From the NCBI GenBank assembly GCA_036768485.1, contig JAVLUZ010000339.1:783001-847000 (forward strand): DNA of 64,000 nt, written 5' to 3'. A program made the translations under genes and the position numbers. The notes beneath the pieces are model-generated. The model ran no database searches. It worked only from the letters and a program-made list of their open reading frames with translations, and was not told the DNA's origin. The DNA comes from Mermis nigrescens (Eukaryota > Nematoda > Enoplea > Mermithida > Mermithidae). Below, one piece after another: positions 1 to 11,312 of the stretch. Numbering within the stretch: position 1 is the first letter of the stretch; each line of letters starts with the position of its first letter.

Positions 1-458
<458 letters not shown>

Positions 459-530
459 GATACTGGCGTCGGCATGACGAAAGAGGAGTTGATAGAAAAT
501 TTGGGCACTATCGCTAAATCTGGCTCAAAG
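459..530 (+). CDS. TRAP1: Internal exon of mitochondrial HSP90 (TRAP1-like)
   Basis: This 72-base exon encodes exactly 24 residues containing [11 protein letters not shown] and [11 protein letters not shown]. That is the nucleotide-binding segment of the HSP90/HtpG GHKL ATPase: the DxGxGM box contacts adenine, and the NLGTIAKSG stretch forms part of the ATP lid. The ending SGSK and the EEL before NLGTIA resemble mitochondrial TRAP1 more than cytosolic HSP90, which usually has SGTK. The acceptor is a pyrimidine-rich ...TTCAG ending at 458 and the donor is GTATGG from 531. Both junctions are phase 0. TRAP1 is an ATP-driven chaperone of the mitochondrial matrix. No other exon of the gene is recognised in the window, so upstream exons lie off the left edge and the next one is either off-window or too diverged for me to see. 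A retained pseudogene exon cannot be excluded. Confidence 0.85.
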
Positions 531-801
531 GTATGGAGGAAATCTGTTGGCGCAATCAAAATTTTAAAATTTTGGGAGAATTTTACAGATTTTTAAACTT
601 TACATAATGTTATTAGTCTATCGGGTGATAGGACCAGCACATTTTCTCGAAAGAATTACAATAATTCAGCCAGAAACTGCTTCTTTTGCTGTAAATTTTG
701 GTAAGAACAGTGTGTAAACTAATGACAGGCTTGAAATTGCTTGTTGGATGTAGTGCGCATACATATGACAGTCATACTTAAGAAAATTTTTCTGTATACA
801 T
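531..801 (+). other. Intron sequence after the TRAP1-like exon
   Basis: AT-rich sequence with no coding or repeat feature I can name. The open frame continuing from the exon ends at 596 and is only read-through of the intron. Confidence 0.4.
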
Positions 802-1141
802 AGTGCCTTTTTTGAGCTCAGCAACGAAGGATTCACGTCAAAAACATTATTTTTGGCGTTCAGACGATGCTGTATCTTTCTAAAATATAAAAACGTAAAA
901 AATTATGGAAAAAAACCGAAAATTAATACATTGAACAAAATATTGTCAAAAAATAAATATATGGCGCGAAGCGCCGAAATTTTAACATTTTCGAGCAAAC
1001 AGATAGCTGATACGCTTAAAGCAGCGACTTTTGTACGAATTTAATTGGAAATCGCGAATTCTTGGGAGGGTAAAAAAATGTATAGAAGCTCAAAAACTTT
1101 TCCGGGGGAAAATCCTCCCAAACCCCCTCAAGATCATTTAT
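802..1141 (+). mobile_element. Family N hAT-like MITE, diverged copy
   Basis: It matches the better copies at 39351-39740 and 46964-47366 along its length. Shared landmarks are GTGCCTTTTTTG near the left, GGCGTT then CAGACGATGCT, the GGCGCGAAGCGCC hairpin at 963-975, and the right end GATCATTTATG. The left inverted end is not clean and no target duplication was found. It has no coding capacity. Confidence 0.7.
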
Positions 1142-1905
1142 GCCGGTGTAAAAGCATAATGACATCTTATGTTACAAAGTGTGTTTGTATAACAATCCTC
1201 TGCGATTCTTATGAACTACTACGTTAAAGGTACGTGTAAAGGCTCGAAATTTAGGGTGAGGGGTCCTCGTCGGCCATTTTTAGGGCGAGGGGTAAATGAC
1301 CTCCATTTTTTGGCCAAAAACGGCCAAAAAATTTAGTTTCTTCAAAAAGTAGGGGATCAAAATTTTTCTGGCTTTCGGAGGATGGGGAATCCCCCATCCT
1401 TCCCTGTCTCATGTATGCGCATCACAATTGCACACTAGGGTATCCCCCTACCAGGACTTTTGGAAGGCGTACAACCCCCTCAGGCCGTTTTGGGACCAAA
1501 ACTGTTGCTCGAACCTTGAAAAAGCGTTAAATGATGTCTGACAGTATAGTTTCAGGTACATATACTAATTTTTGCAGTAGTAGACTGTTCAATAAATTCA
1601 TCCAGACAATTTTCTTCCATAATTTTGTATGTTTTTCATGTTGTAGGTCATTTAATCGCACTTATCGTTATTGTTTTCATGCAAATTTAGGCACAAGAAT
1701 GAAATCAAACGAATGAAGTATTAAAACTTGACAAAATTTGACATTAAATAGGTTGAAAAATTAATCATCTATCTCTTCTCCCAGGAAACCCGGTTTACCC
1801 CTCCCAGAACTTTTAGAACTTTTGGCCTTGTGCATGTACGATGTGTTTATAGGTGTTCAAATTTCGTGGCGAGAATAGCTTTTTCATTTATTTTTATTGT
1901 TATTC
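1142..1905. other. No gene seen; G/C-run repeat relic
   Basis: At about 1245-1400 there is a run of GGGGT, GGCCATTTTT and GGCCAAAAA words like the family O units at 23795-24370 and 16385-16520. The remainder is AT-rich sequence with only short open frames and nothing recognisable. Confidence 0.4.
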
Positions 1906-1990
1906 AGGGTGGCCAAACCCGGGAATCCGGGAAACTCGGGAAAACCCGGGGTTTTTTCGGGCACCCGGGAAAAACCCGGGATTTTCGTCA
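1906..1990 (+). repeat. hAT-like terminus with repeated CCCGGGAA words
   Basis: It begins CAGGGTGGCCAAACCCGGGA, an end type typical of non-autonomous hAT elements, and repeats CCCGGGAAAA-type palindromes at least five times in 85 bases. No matching right end or target duplication could be placed, so the element is open on its right side. Confidence 0.45.
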
Positions 1991-2214
1991 AGAAATTTAG
2001 TTTGAGCTCAGTTTTTGGAGACCAAAATTACTGGATTAATAGTACAATGTTACATTTTTCATCGTTTTTAGTATCATGCTAGTTTACGTCTTTTTATATT
2101 TTATCATGTAGCATTTATTTCCGTTTTTCTTCTCGCCCATTGTCACATCGTTGATGGCTATTTGTGTATTCTATTTGCTTGATATAGCTAGTAGCTATTT
2201 GTACTATTGGTCGT

Positions 2215-2335
2215 TAAGACGTTTGTGCAACAATGTTTTTTTGTATTCGGCAAAGATTTTCCCCGATGTACAAAACCTTTTCGGGTCCGTCTTTGTACAA
2301 ATACAAAGATTTTTGGGAAGTCTAAAATTGCAAAA
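2215..2335 (-). repeat. Family F palindromic repeat (TTTGTAC...GTACAAA)
   Basis: Words such as GTATTCGGCAAAGATTTT, GATGTACAAA and TCTTTGTACAAA match, on the opposite strand, the copy at 23190-23270. Related copies lie at about 21735-21830, 40465-40510 and 46820-46910. Each contains a GTACAAAGA/TCTTTGTAC dyad. No coding content. Confidence 0.6.
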
Positions 2336-3060
2336 AAGGTCTGAAATTCGCAAAAATTCTCGGTGTTTTGAGCCGAAATGAGTAATAGTGTGTTCTATAT
2401 ATCTTTGTAATGGCAGAAATTGCATTTCAAAAGGAAAAATGTCAAATTTTTCGGCGCACCGCGCCGTTTTAAGACGATTCTTAGTGATTTTTGCCCTTAG
2501 AGACATAGAAATTAGCTAAAATACACTACCAAAAGTCGAACAACTTTGTTTTTACCACACTAAAGTCGCTACTGCACCCAGGCGCGGATCGGGGGGGGCG
2601 GCCGCCCCTTTAAAACCCTTTTTGAAAATTTTTGGAGCAGCAGATATACTTTGGAATGCGCCCTAAATTGAGCTAAAAACGCAGAAACGTCAAAAGTTTT
2701 TGGCGCTACGCGTCGATTCATCATTATTTTTCGTTATAGTGTTCCAGCATTGTGTTTGAAGCAGCCAAAATATTCCAGTGCTTCACTTCAATTTAGTGTT
2801 TTAATCTACTGTACTATTTATCGGTTGAAACTCTAAACGCTGGCTGGACATCGTGTCTGTGTGCCGGTTATCGACAATTTTGCGTTTCGTTTTGTTTTTC
2901 AGTTCAGAACGCATTTCAAAGCAAGAGTTTGTATGGTTTGTTAGTATGAAGGAGCTGGTTAACTGTTTTCAGGCTGAGTTAAGAACCGTAATTCGGCCGA
3001 TTTGATAACTTTTTATAACTTTAGTCGTTAGAAATCGAAAAATTGGCCAAATCACACCGT
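2336..3060. other. No gene; isolated hairpin and hAT-like end
   Basis: A GGCGC-ACC-GCGCC hairpin sits at 2453-2465 and a broken one (GGCGCTACGCGTC) near 2702. A possible hAT left end, CAGGCGCGGATC followed by G and C runs, starts near 2579. The rest is AT-rich with no recognisable gene. Confidence 0.4.
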
Positions 3061-3150
3061 TAATGGTACAAAAACCCGATTTTATGAAGCAAAAAGTTGT
3101 AAAAATGAAACAGATTCTTCCTGGGGACCGTTTTTGTACATGTATATGTA

Positions 3151-3311
3151 CAGGCACGGCTGGCCCTCCTATTTTGGGGGGACCAACAACAATTTTGGGG
3201 GTCCAAGCCAAAAATAGCACAAAATAACGTGTGAAAAGTACTATTTTTTCCGGTTTTGTCTGAATTTCGGGGGAGTCCGGACCCCCCAGTCCCCCCACAG
3301 CTACGTGCCTG
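3151..3311 (+). mobile_element. Family D hAT MITE with perfect 8-bp TSD
   Basis: The 161-bp element begins CAGGCACGGCTGG and ends CAGCTACGTGCCTG, giving imperfect terminal inverted repeats of about 14 bp. It is flanked by TATATGTA at 3143-3150 and 3312-3319, a perfect 8-bp target duplication as made by hAT transposases. G runs sit just inside each end. It is inserted in a family F-like TTTTTGTACATG palindrome. It is non-coding, so it depends on a transposase in trans. Confidence 0.92.
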
Positions 3312-3344
3312 TATATGTACAAATGGACCTGGCGCAAAAACGCT

Positions 3345-3764
3345 ATACAAACATAACGTTAGTTTAGTTGTTTTTTTAATTCAATTTTTCATATCTACTC
3401 TAAAACAGGCTTATAAATCTTTCATCCAGCATTATGAATCGTTTTTATTTACAATTTCGAATATGAACCCCTAAAAATGAAACCGGCGGTAGTTCAGTAT
3501 ATAGACGAAATCGTACGAATGACCTACATATACCGCCTGGTGTATTTCGCGAGTTTTAGTACGAAAAGTGCGCTATTGATCCCAGCCCAGTATTTATTGG
3601 ATAAGTCGAAAAAATCATATATAACGAAATTAGATAAAATAAACACACAATAAATAAATCAGTTGCTGGACAAATTTTTTGCAAAGAAATATTTTACGGG
3701 CTGGAAATAAGGCTAGAATTACCAGAATGACTATATCTATCGATAAGTGACAGCCACGTATTAT
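3345..3764. other. No feature seen
   Basis: AT-rich sequence with a few short open frames. I see no gene, RNA or repeat boundary here. Confidence 0.4.
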
Positions 3765-4113
3765 GTTAGGAGGGGCGTTTAGGGAACCCCTTCCAGCGGA
3801 ATTTACGATTTTTCAAATTTAAAAGTTTCCTGAAAATTTGCAGAAAAGGTGATTTCTTGAGCATTTTCCCAATATCTATTTGCTCAACGCTGTTAAATTT
3901 TCGGCGCTTCGCGCCATAAACTCGTATTTTGTTTAATTTGTTCAACTTTTTGTTATTTTTTTCGATTTTTTTCTTTTTATGCACCGAAAAGATAAAAAAA
4001 TCGTTAGAAACACAGGAAATTGATCGTTTTGACGCGTACCCACCATTTTGGGCCGAAAAAAGCACTTTAAAATTTCACCCGCTCGAATTCGCACGCTGTG
4101 CATGTCTGGAGGC
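3765..4113 (-). mobile_element. Family N hAT-like MITE, diverged copy on minus
   Basis: Read on minus, it follows the family N order: CATGCACAG start, a GGCCCAAAATGG-like block, TTTCTAACGAT, the hairpin (GGCGCTTCGCGCC on plus, 3903-3915), GAGCAAATAGATA, then a GGGG-rich right end. The ends are worn and no target duplication is visible. The minus-strand open frames here are repeat noise. Confidence 0.65.
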
Positions 4114-5448
4114 AGCCGCCTTAATGTCTCGTCATATCCAACTCCCATAGCTGTTCCGTTCTCTATCATGAGTATTATCGAACTTTATGAACGTAAACTT
4201 TGAGCTCGTTGCAATGAATAACGCGCAGTTATACAAATCCTTACTTTAAAATTAAAAGACAAAATATATACGAAATTGCGTGATTACATTTTCATCGAAG
4301 ATCATCCAATTGCTGATAATGTGCACGTTAGGAGGTAATTTTTGCAAATTTTGATGCAAAATAATCGCAATTATATCGCCAATGCCCCGGAAAAGATTAT
4401 CATTGGCACATCGTATTTTTCGAGCAAATGGAAAAGCTCGGCGAATCCATCTCTAAATAAATTAACCTAATTTAAATAATTGTGTAAATTATTATTAAAA
4501 TTAATAATAATAATTTATTATTTTGAAAAAAGGATGGGCCACAAGGCTAAAACCCGATATAACAAACCATAACTGCGGCAAATATTGCCATAAAATTAAA
4601 AAGCCGGTAAAATGCATCCGATAGGTAAAAATTTCCTGAATCAAACAGTGAGAAAAAAAGTTTTGGATAGCCGCCAATACTTTATGTGCCATAGCAATTT
4701 TTTGAAACCCTAGCTTGAACGGCGAAAGATTTTTTCGTTTTTATCATCAATTTTTGTCATCCTTTTGACAATATTTTCATGTTTTTTGATTGGATATATT
4801 GTCAAAAAAGGGTACTACATAATTAGTAATGTGATACAGTACCGGATCAAAGGAGTTTCCCAACTTTTTTAAAAACAATCAAAAAATAGGTGCAAAAATT
4901 TGCCATCCACGTGCAGAATGTCGTTTATTCAGCGTTTTGCGTGTCTTTTTTGTTTAAAATTGCTTTTCGTGAAACATTTTTTCAAAAAATTTTGAAATTT
5001 TCGACAATTTTGTTCGATAAATTCGCTAAATTTCTTTGTTTCCAGCGAACATGTGGCGCGAAGCGATGAGAAATTTGTGATATTAAAGAGGTAAAAACTT
5101 AAGAAGCTTGAATCAATTCTCTATCTCATGCATCTTTAGCATTTGACGCAGACCATCGAAAATATTGAAATTTTATGCTTGAAAATAAGAGAAAACTATG
5201 CTGAAAAAACTAGTGTTGTTCTTGCAATCGTCTAAAACCTACTGCCTTAGCAGAAATATGGCATCCGGACCGCCAAAATATATATAAATAGTAATAATTG
5301 GTATTTTCCGGCGTAAAGCGCTGGAAAAATTTGAGAAATTATGACCACTGACGGCCAAAAATCATAGCTAATTAGGTATCCTTTCTTTCCCTCGCCAATT
5401 ACTTTTGCCAATGAAAAAGGGCCGCCGCACCCCGCCCCCTTCGCCCTC
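4114..5448. other. No gene; AT-rich DNA with worn hairpin modules
   Basis: Worn copies of the GGCGC hairpin lie near 5055 (GGCGCGAAGCGA) and 5309 (CCGGCGTAAAGCGCTGG), each in the usual AT context. A hAT-like right end, TAAATCCGCCCCTG, occurs at about 5452-5465. I see no coding sequence. Confidence 0.4.
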
Positions 5449-5624
5449 CTTAAATCCGCCCCTGACGCGATATAACGCAGAAACTCTGTGGTTTAAACAA
5501 TATCAAAGCAGGTTGTAAAGAAGCCGCCACAACGTATGAAAAAACAGCAGTTGGCCAAATTTTTTTTCCGTATTTAAAACATCTAAGTAATGAAACAATT
5601 TTTAAAATTTTGTGTTGATATTAG

Positions 5625-5735
5625 TGATTGGACTAAGGCCCCGACCTCGGCAAGGCTCGGCGTTTTTTGGAGCCTCGGCCTCGGCGCCGAGGGCAAAGCT
5701 AGAAAAAGCCGAGGCGCCGCGGGTTTCGGAATGTC
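5625..5735. repeat. CTCGGC-rich palindromic block
   Basis: A GC-rich island in AT-rich surroundings, made of repeated CTCGGC/GCCGAG words that pair with each other (for example CCTCGGC with GCCGAGG). Similar words recur at 12780-12835 (CCTCGGCCTCGGC, CGACCGAGG). It could be the end of an interspersed element. No coding evidence. Confidence 0.5.
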
Positions 5736-6049
5736 TACTTTATCTTAACAATTTTATCTGTTAGTTGTTTACCACACATTTGAAGTATCAGGCTCCAAAT
5801 AAATTGTTCATCGCCATAAATTTCGCCCAATGTGCTATACTTTTCACTGTTTGTTAGACGTTTTGTCATAAAAAAGCTTTGCGAGTAACAAAATTGCACA
5901 AACACGGATTAAACCAGAGTTATTCTAGTCATTTCTAATCCATTGATTTTATAAAGACTAAAACCTATTTATTTTTGTCCACATTATTTTTCGACAGATA
6001 AAATTTTCTGCATTGTTCAGCTTATATTCGGAAACCTGTTAAATTAAGC

Positions 6050-6430
6050 TTAAAAGAATAAACATTTTGAGATCTTCTAACGCTCCGCGTCATATATAAA
6101 TAATTCCTGCTCTGCTTGTCTTCAGACATGCGCTACATTGAGCGTAAAAGAATAGAAATGTCAAAGATTTGCGGCGCTTCGTGCAACATGTAATTACTGC
6201 AATGCTTATCTTCAAAAGCTTACAAAATTCAGCTTAAAATGGTATAAATCAAACATTTCTGGCGCTCCGCGCCAGACATAATCATTAAGTTGTATTTATT
6301 CAGAGAACTGCAAAAAATCAAGTAATAAAAATATCGAATATGTTTGGCGCCAGCTATCATGTTTTGTTTATCTTAAGGAGAGGCTGCAAAATTTATCTTA
6401 AGTTCTAAAAATGTCTACAGCAATTTTACT
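6050..6430 (+). repeat. Degenerate tandem array of GGCGC hairpin modules
   Basis: Three or four units of roughly 85-110 bp. Each contains an AGCTTAAAA/GAGCGTAAAA word, an AAAnnTnnAA stretch, a hairpin (ACGCTCCGCGT near 6085, GGCGCTTCGTGC near 6172, GGCGCTCCGCGCC at 6261-6273, GGCGCC near 6348), then CTGC...CTTATCTTC. The same array lies inverted at 46440-46800, including its flank GGCTAGTAAAATTGC. Non-coding. Confidence 0.7.
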
Positions 6431-6908
6431 AGCCTTTGATCATCCTTTTTTCTTTACATTCCCTGTCAGAAATTAGCGTCGATAAATGTTGATAAATAAA
6501 TGTCGGTAAATATTGATATTCTACGTAGCACTTATTTCTACAAATCTTAATGGGTTTAACTAAATTTCCGAAAGAAAACTGAAACTAGAGACGATGAAAC
6601 AAGAAAAAACCATTTCACACGTAAATAACGTTTTTAGGCTAACCTCGACAGTTTCGGAAAATCCCGAATGTCTATATATATGTTAAATCCGACAGATCAG
6701 GTGCAGACATGCACGTGGGGGGATTGGGCGAATATAGATGCCCAGAACGGAAAAAATATGGAAATTTTCTCGAGAAATTGAACGCAAATAACGGATGAGA
6801 ATTGAAAATTTTCTTTGAAAGTGTTATAAATTGACCACAAACTGTGTCATAATGTAATTTTGACGATAATTTAGCGCTTATAAGTTTTTGAGGTCATTTT
6901 TGCCAAAA

Positions 6909-7122
6909 AAAGCACAATTATTGATCCCCTGGGGCCAATTCATTTCCAGATGGAATTCGAAATCCCAAGTTCCAAGTCTTGGGAAAATGCGAAATTTCCC
7001 AAGTTTCAGTCTATTTGCTCCATCATTTTCCAAGTCCATTAAATTCCAAATTCTTTAAATTCATAGGAAATTTCAATTTAATTCATGGAAAATCCGCTTT
7101 TTTCCAACTTTTGATTCATTTG
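6909..7122 (+). repeat. Tandem duplication of an element end (214 bp)
   Basis: About 95 bases from 6909 (AGCACAATTATTGATCCCCT onward) recur with almost no change from 7123, so a 214-bp block is duplicated in tandem. The second copy forms the left end of the long inverted-repeat element at 7142. Confidence 0.8.
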
Positions 7123-8044
7123 AAGCACAATTATTGATCCCCTGGGGCCAATTCATTTCCAGATGGAATTCGAAATCCCAAGTTCCAAGTCTTGGGAAAA
7201 TGCGAAATTTCCCAAGTTTTTTCCAAGTTCCAAGACTTGGAATTTCCAAATATTTTTCCCGAGTAAGAGTGCATTTTTTCAATGGTCGGTTCATTTGCTC
7301 CTAAATTTTTTGATTTGGTATTTAAGTCTTGGAAAATTTACTTGAAAAATGTGCTCATTTCTTCCTCATCGATTTACGGTTGGAAAACACTTTCCAAGTG
7401 CACAAGTCGCTGTTTATTATCGCTTTTTATGCAGCTTAACTTTAATAAAGTCATTGACAATATATAATCCTCGATTAAAAAGAATGCGTAAATTAAAAAA
7501 TCAAGATCACAATTCAATTCGTCTTAAAACTTAATTAAAATTAAGACATTAAATTTAAAAAAAATGGAATAGTGAATTACATTTTTTACTTGCTGTAAAT
7601 GATATTAATTAAATTACAGATATTCCTGTCCCATAAACATCTATAGTTGTCTTATGAAAAATAAAACGGTCATTAACTTTTAGGACGGTTTGTTCATTCC
7701 GGTACCTAATAAAAAATACTGTTGGGAAAAACAAAAAATAAATTTAGAATTTCAAAAGCCATAAATTCAAAATTTTAAAAATTGCATGTTTAACGCGTTG
7801 GAAATATGGTTGAAGAGCAAGAGAGATGTTTAAGCACAAAGATCTTTAAATGAATTGCAGTTATGCATAATTTTATCTATCTCTAACACGATACCCGTAA
7901 TTCAGGCGTACGTCGCATTTGTTTATCGCAATATTTTTCATTATTATATTTAACACTTATTTGACACACGACACGCACACTCATGCGCACGCAAGCACAC
8001 AGAACAAACCATCGCTAAAAGCAACTGGACATAATACATGAAGC

Positions 8045-8222
8045 CAGGGGCGGATTTAGGAGGAGGCGGCCCCCCCCCCCATTGGCCCAAAATAGTGCGC
8101 AAAATTAAGCATTTCTGAGCGATTTTTGATTTAAAAGAGATAATTTTTCCGCCCAAGTCAGGGTTCCACCCTCCCTTAGGGGTTCCGCCCCCCCCCTTAG
8201 GAAAATCATACATCCGCCACTG
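8045..8222 (+). mobile_element. Family C hAT MITE with perfect 8-bp TSD
   Basis: The 178-bp element runs from CAGGGGCGGATTTAGG to ATCCGCCACTG. CATGAAGC flanks it on both sides (8037-8044 and 8223-8230). Internal landmarks are TTGGCCCAAAATAGTGCGC and TTTTTCCGCCCAAGTCA, shared with copies at 11570, 13511 and 62273. CAGNGGCGGAT-type ends with 8-bp duplications are diagnostic of non-autonomous hAT elements. It is non-coding. Confidence 0.93.
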
Positions 8223-8279
8223 CATGAAGCGCTATATGAACAAATTGTAACTATCGATAAAAAAGAGACATGCGAATAG

Positions 8280-8610
8280 CGTTGTTTATTGTCAATTGGA
8301 CTTGGAAATTTTCTCCGGAGCCGAACTTGGAAAACCCAAGTGCTTGGAAAGAGCAAAAAGACTGACACTAGGAAACATGGACAATTTACTTGGAGACATG
8401 GAGAAAAAGGAGCTTTTTCCTAGTCGGAAAATGCTAATGACTTAGAATTTCAATTTGAGCAAATAATATTGGCACCTTGGAAACTTGGAAGTTGGACTAA
8501 GTTCCAAGTTTCCAAGACTTGGAATTTCCAAGTCTCCGATCATGTGCTGAAATCGAAATTCTAAGCCATTACCATTTTTCAGCTTGGAAAGAAATAGTTT
8601 TTCACTGAGT
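8280..8610. repeat. CTTGGAA/TTCCAAG-rich repeat
   Basis: CTTGGAA and its complement recur about a dozen times, often as adjacent inverted pairs such as AAGTTCCAAGTTTCCAAGACTTGG. The same words fill the outer arms of the enclosing element (7180-7400 and 11060-11095), so this looks like an internal related copy. Non-coding. Confidence 0.55.
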
Positions 8611-8620
8611 CTCCAAGTAA

Positions 8621-9794
8621 ATTTTCGAAGTTTGCAAGCAATGCTTTTTGCACAAATCTCTTTGCACCGTGCCAAAAACCTCCCGAAATCCTTTTGCACG
8701 ACCGAAAATGTTTTTATACAAAAATTTTCCGCGCTTGGCGCAGTAGGATTAAATACTGTATTAACTATGATATCTTTCACACCATGTTTACATTTACAAA
8801 ATCGCTATGTACTTCCTCCGCGGCCACAAGTCTATTGCATTTTCTATTTGAATTCAGTGCCAAAACTATAAAACCGCTAATTTCTCAGTCTTTTACACGG
8901 ACATGCATATATATGTATAGCTATTGCCTATTTTCTATTTATTAAGTTTTAAAGTTTAGAAATAATAGTTTGTAATTTTATGAGAGAGTCTAAAGATATA
9001 ATTAAAATTAGAAAATGTAAATAGCACGATTTTTGATATTTTTGTGGTACTGCTGATGTGATATAAAAACCTCAGTAATAATTCTTGAGCGTACTACGCG
9101 CTTACTGCGTAAAGATAAAAAGATGACAAAATAGGACAAATGAAATAAAAAGCTAAAATATTTTTAGCATTTTCAGACACGTAGCTGTGAGGGGATAGGG
9201 GGAGACTACTTCCCCCAAGATTTTGAAAATACGAGATATCATAAAAGGGTACCCCAAAAGAAAAACTTGAAAATTCTCGAAGTGCATTTGAAAGACTGCT
9301 GGAATAGATTCTAGTTCATTTTGGAACTAATAAAAAAGCCCAAATTGTGTTGTGTTGAAGCGAACGTCCAAAGTTTAGTAATGACTTTGAAAGAAGTGAA
9401 AAACTTAACCAAATCTGTGTCTTCTCTTTCTATTTTTAAGGCATTTTCTTTTTTCACATTGTGTTTTTTTTGTCGAAGAAGCATGTCAGTACGAGCATAT
9501 TAAAAGGTTATTCTTGGGATCGGAATGTAGATGAATTTAATTCTAAAATGTGTTTTTTCCAAAAAATGCCCATTTTAAAAAATGTATCAAGCGCACTGTG
9601 ACAAACAATTGATAAAAGTGTAGGATTAATGAAGATTAATAATTTTGCAGTAATCTGACTAGCTTGACTGAACTTTTGGCAATTGACCCGTATTTTTCCA
9701 CAATAAAATCAAAATTTTCCCAACAGCAACATATCTTTCACCAAAATCGTCTGAGAGTACCAAATTTCTGAAAAGTTGAGGGAGGGATAATACC
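8621..9794. other. No gene; interior of the inverted-repeat element
   Basis: AT-rich sequence with short open frames only. CACGTAGCTGTGAGGGG at 9179 resembles a hAT-type end. CAAAATCGTCTGAGAGTACC near 9741 belongs to a word shared with 24530, 24616 and 40750. No host gene is recognised. Confidence 0.4.
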
Positions 9795-10062
9795 CACACA
9801 TGGGCGTGGGAGAGGTTTGGGGGTACGCACCCCCAGAAGTTGAAACCCCCCCAGAAATCAAAATACCACCCACCCAGAATTCAAATTTTGAAATTTTTAT
9901 GCTTTTTTAGCGATTTTTTGATGCCATTGGATAGTGCTCGATGAGAAACGTCGAAAAATGGTGTTTTTTCGCCATACGACAACTTTTAAGACCATGTTTT
10001 GACCTTTGAAAATTTTTTCACTTTTCACCCCCCCCCCAGAATTTTGGTGCTGCCCACCTATG
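9795..10062 (+). mobile_element. Family A hAT-like MITE
   Basis: It starts CACACATGGGCGTGGG and ends GGTGCTGCCCACCTATG. Inside are the family landmarks: ACCCCCAGAA, ATGCCATTGGATAGTGCTCG, GAGAAACGT and ACCTTTGAAAA. Roughly eleven copies occur in this window. The left flank ATAATACC has no convincing partner on the right, so the duplication here is lost or the copy is old. Non-coding. Confidence 0.8.
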
Positions 10063-10112
10063 GAACCCCCTCTCACCCCTCCCTATGCCCTTGTGTAACG
10101 TGCGTGCGTGCG

Positions 10113-10116
<4 letters not shown>

Positions 10117-10176
<60 letters not shown>
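10117..10176. repeat. (TG)n microsatellite
   Basis: About 60 bases of uninterrupted TG with one TC near the right end. The open frame through it (alternating Cys-Val) has no coding meaning. Confidence 0.97.
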
Positions 10177-10770
10177 TGTGTCAAATCGATGTTAAATATA
10201 ATAATGAAAAATATTACGATAAACAAACTCGACGTTTAATGAAGTTCAAGCCTAAATTACGAGTTTCACGTTGGGAATAAAATTTATTTGAAGTTCTTCA
10301 TCTTTAAAGATATCTCTTCCTGTTCGACCATATTTCCAACGTGTAACTGAAACTTTAGAAAATTAAAGTAATTTTGAATTCATGACAATTGAAACCCAAA
10401 ATTTTTTTGTTTTTCTCAAAAGTGTATTTATTAGGTAACGGAATAAACAAACTTTCCCGAAATTTAATGACCGTTTTATTTTTCATAAAATGACTATCCA
10501 TCTTTATGCGTTATTATTTGTAATTTAATTATTCACTTACACAAAGTAAAAATTTTATTTCATTATTCCATTTTTCAAATTCAATTCCTTAATTTTCATG
10601 AACTTTTACCCAAATTAAACTATGATATTATTTTTTTAAATTTATGCATGTTTTTTACCAAGGATTATATATAATTAACTTACTTTACGAAACTTAAGCT
10701 GTTTTCCAATCAAAAATCGACGACGAAGTAATGAGCCCATTTTCCAAATAAATTTTTCAAGGCTTGGAAT

Positions 10771-10984
10771 CATAAGTGGGCAGCACCGAAATTCTGGGGC
10801 AGAGGTGTAAGATTTTTTAAAGGCCAAAAATGGTCTTAAAAATATTGGTATGGCGCAAAAAGACCATTTTTCAGCGTTTCTCATCGAGTACTATCCATTG
10901 GCATAAAAAATTGCGAAAACAACAACAAAAATTCAAAAATTAAATTCTGGGAGAGCATACCCCTAACCCCCACGCCCACGTGTG
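10771..10984 (-). mobile_element. Family A MITE inserted in the right W arm
   Basis: The 214-bp copy on minus has ends CATAAGTGGGCAGC (plus, left) and CGCCCACGTGTG (plus, right). CTTGGAAT at 10763-10770 and CTTGCAAT at 10985-10992 are a 7/8 target duplication. The matching point in the left W arm (about 7316-7335) lacks the insert, which gives an empty site. Non-coding. Confidence 0.88.
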
Positions 10985-11312
10985 CTTGCAATCCAAGTCA
11001 ACAAATTTAGGAGCAAATGAAGCGAGTCTCGGAAAAATATTTCGCGTTTTCTCAAGAATTGGAACTTGGGACTTGGCATTCCAAGTAGAAATGAATTAGC
11101 CCCTGAGACCGGTTGACCCCTATAGATCAGCCATGATGTGCAGCTATGATCAAGAGACTTTTTCTCAAAAGCGTAGCAAATTCTAACCATTAGTTTTTAT
11201 CGCAAAAACGCCAAAAACCGTAAAAATGGTTCAATCTTAATTAGAGCTATACCGGGGCCAGGAAACACACTATTCGTACATCACGTATTACATGACTTTC
11301 CATGCTGGCATT

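Larger units (their letters stand above)
7142..11112. mobile_element. 4-kb element with ~850-bp inverted arms (family W)
   Basis: The left arm (about 7142-7960) and the right arm (about 10190-11105) are inverted copies. Shared words include GGAAATATGGT, AAAATAAAACGGTCATTAA, ACCTAATAAA, TTCATTTGCTCCTAAATTT and the end GGGGCYAATTCATTTC. TTGATCCC at 7134-7141 and TTGACCCC at 11113-11120 form a possible 7/8 target duplication. The interior holds other mobile elements and no recognisable gene. One MITE is inserted in the right arm only. The arms are diverged, so this is an old insertion. The exact termini are uncertain by several bases. Confidence 0.65.

Noticed and set aside
9999..10280. 93-codon open frame with a Cys-Val run
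   Set aside because: It is family A sequence plus a TG microsatellite.
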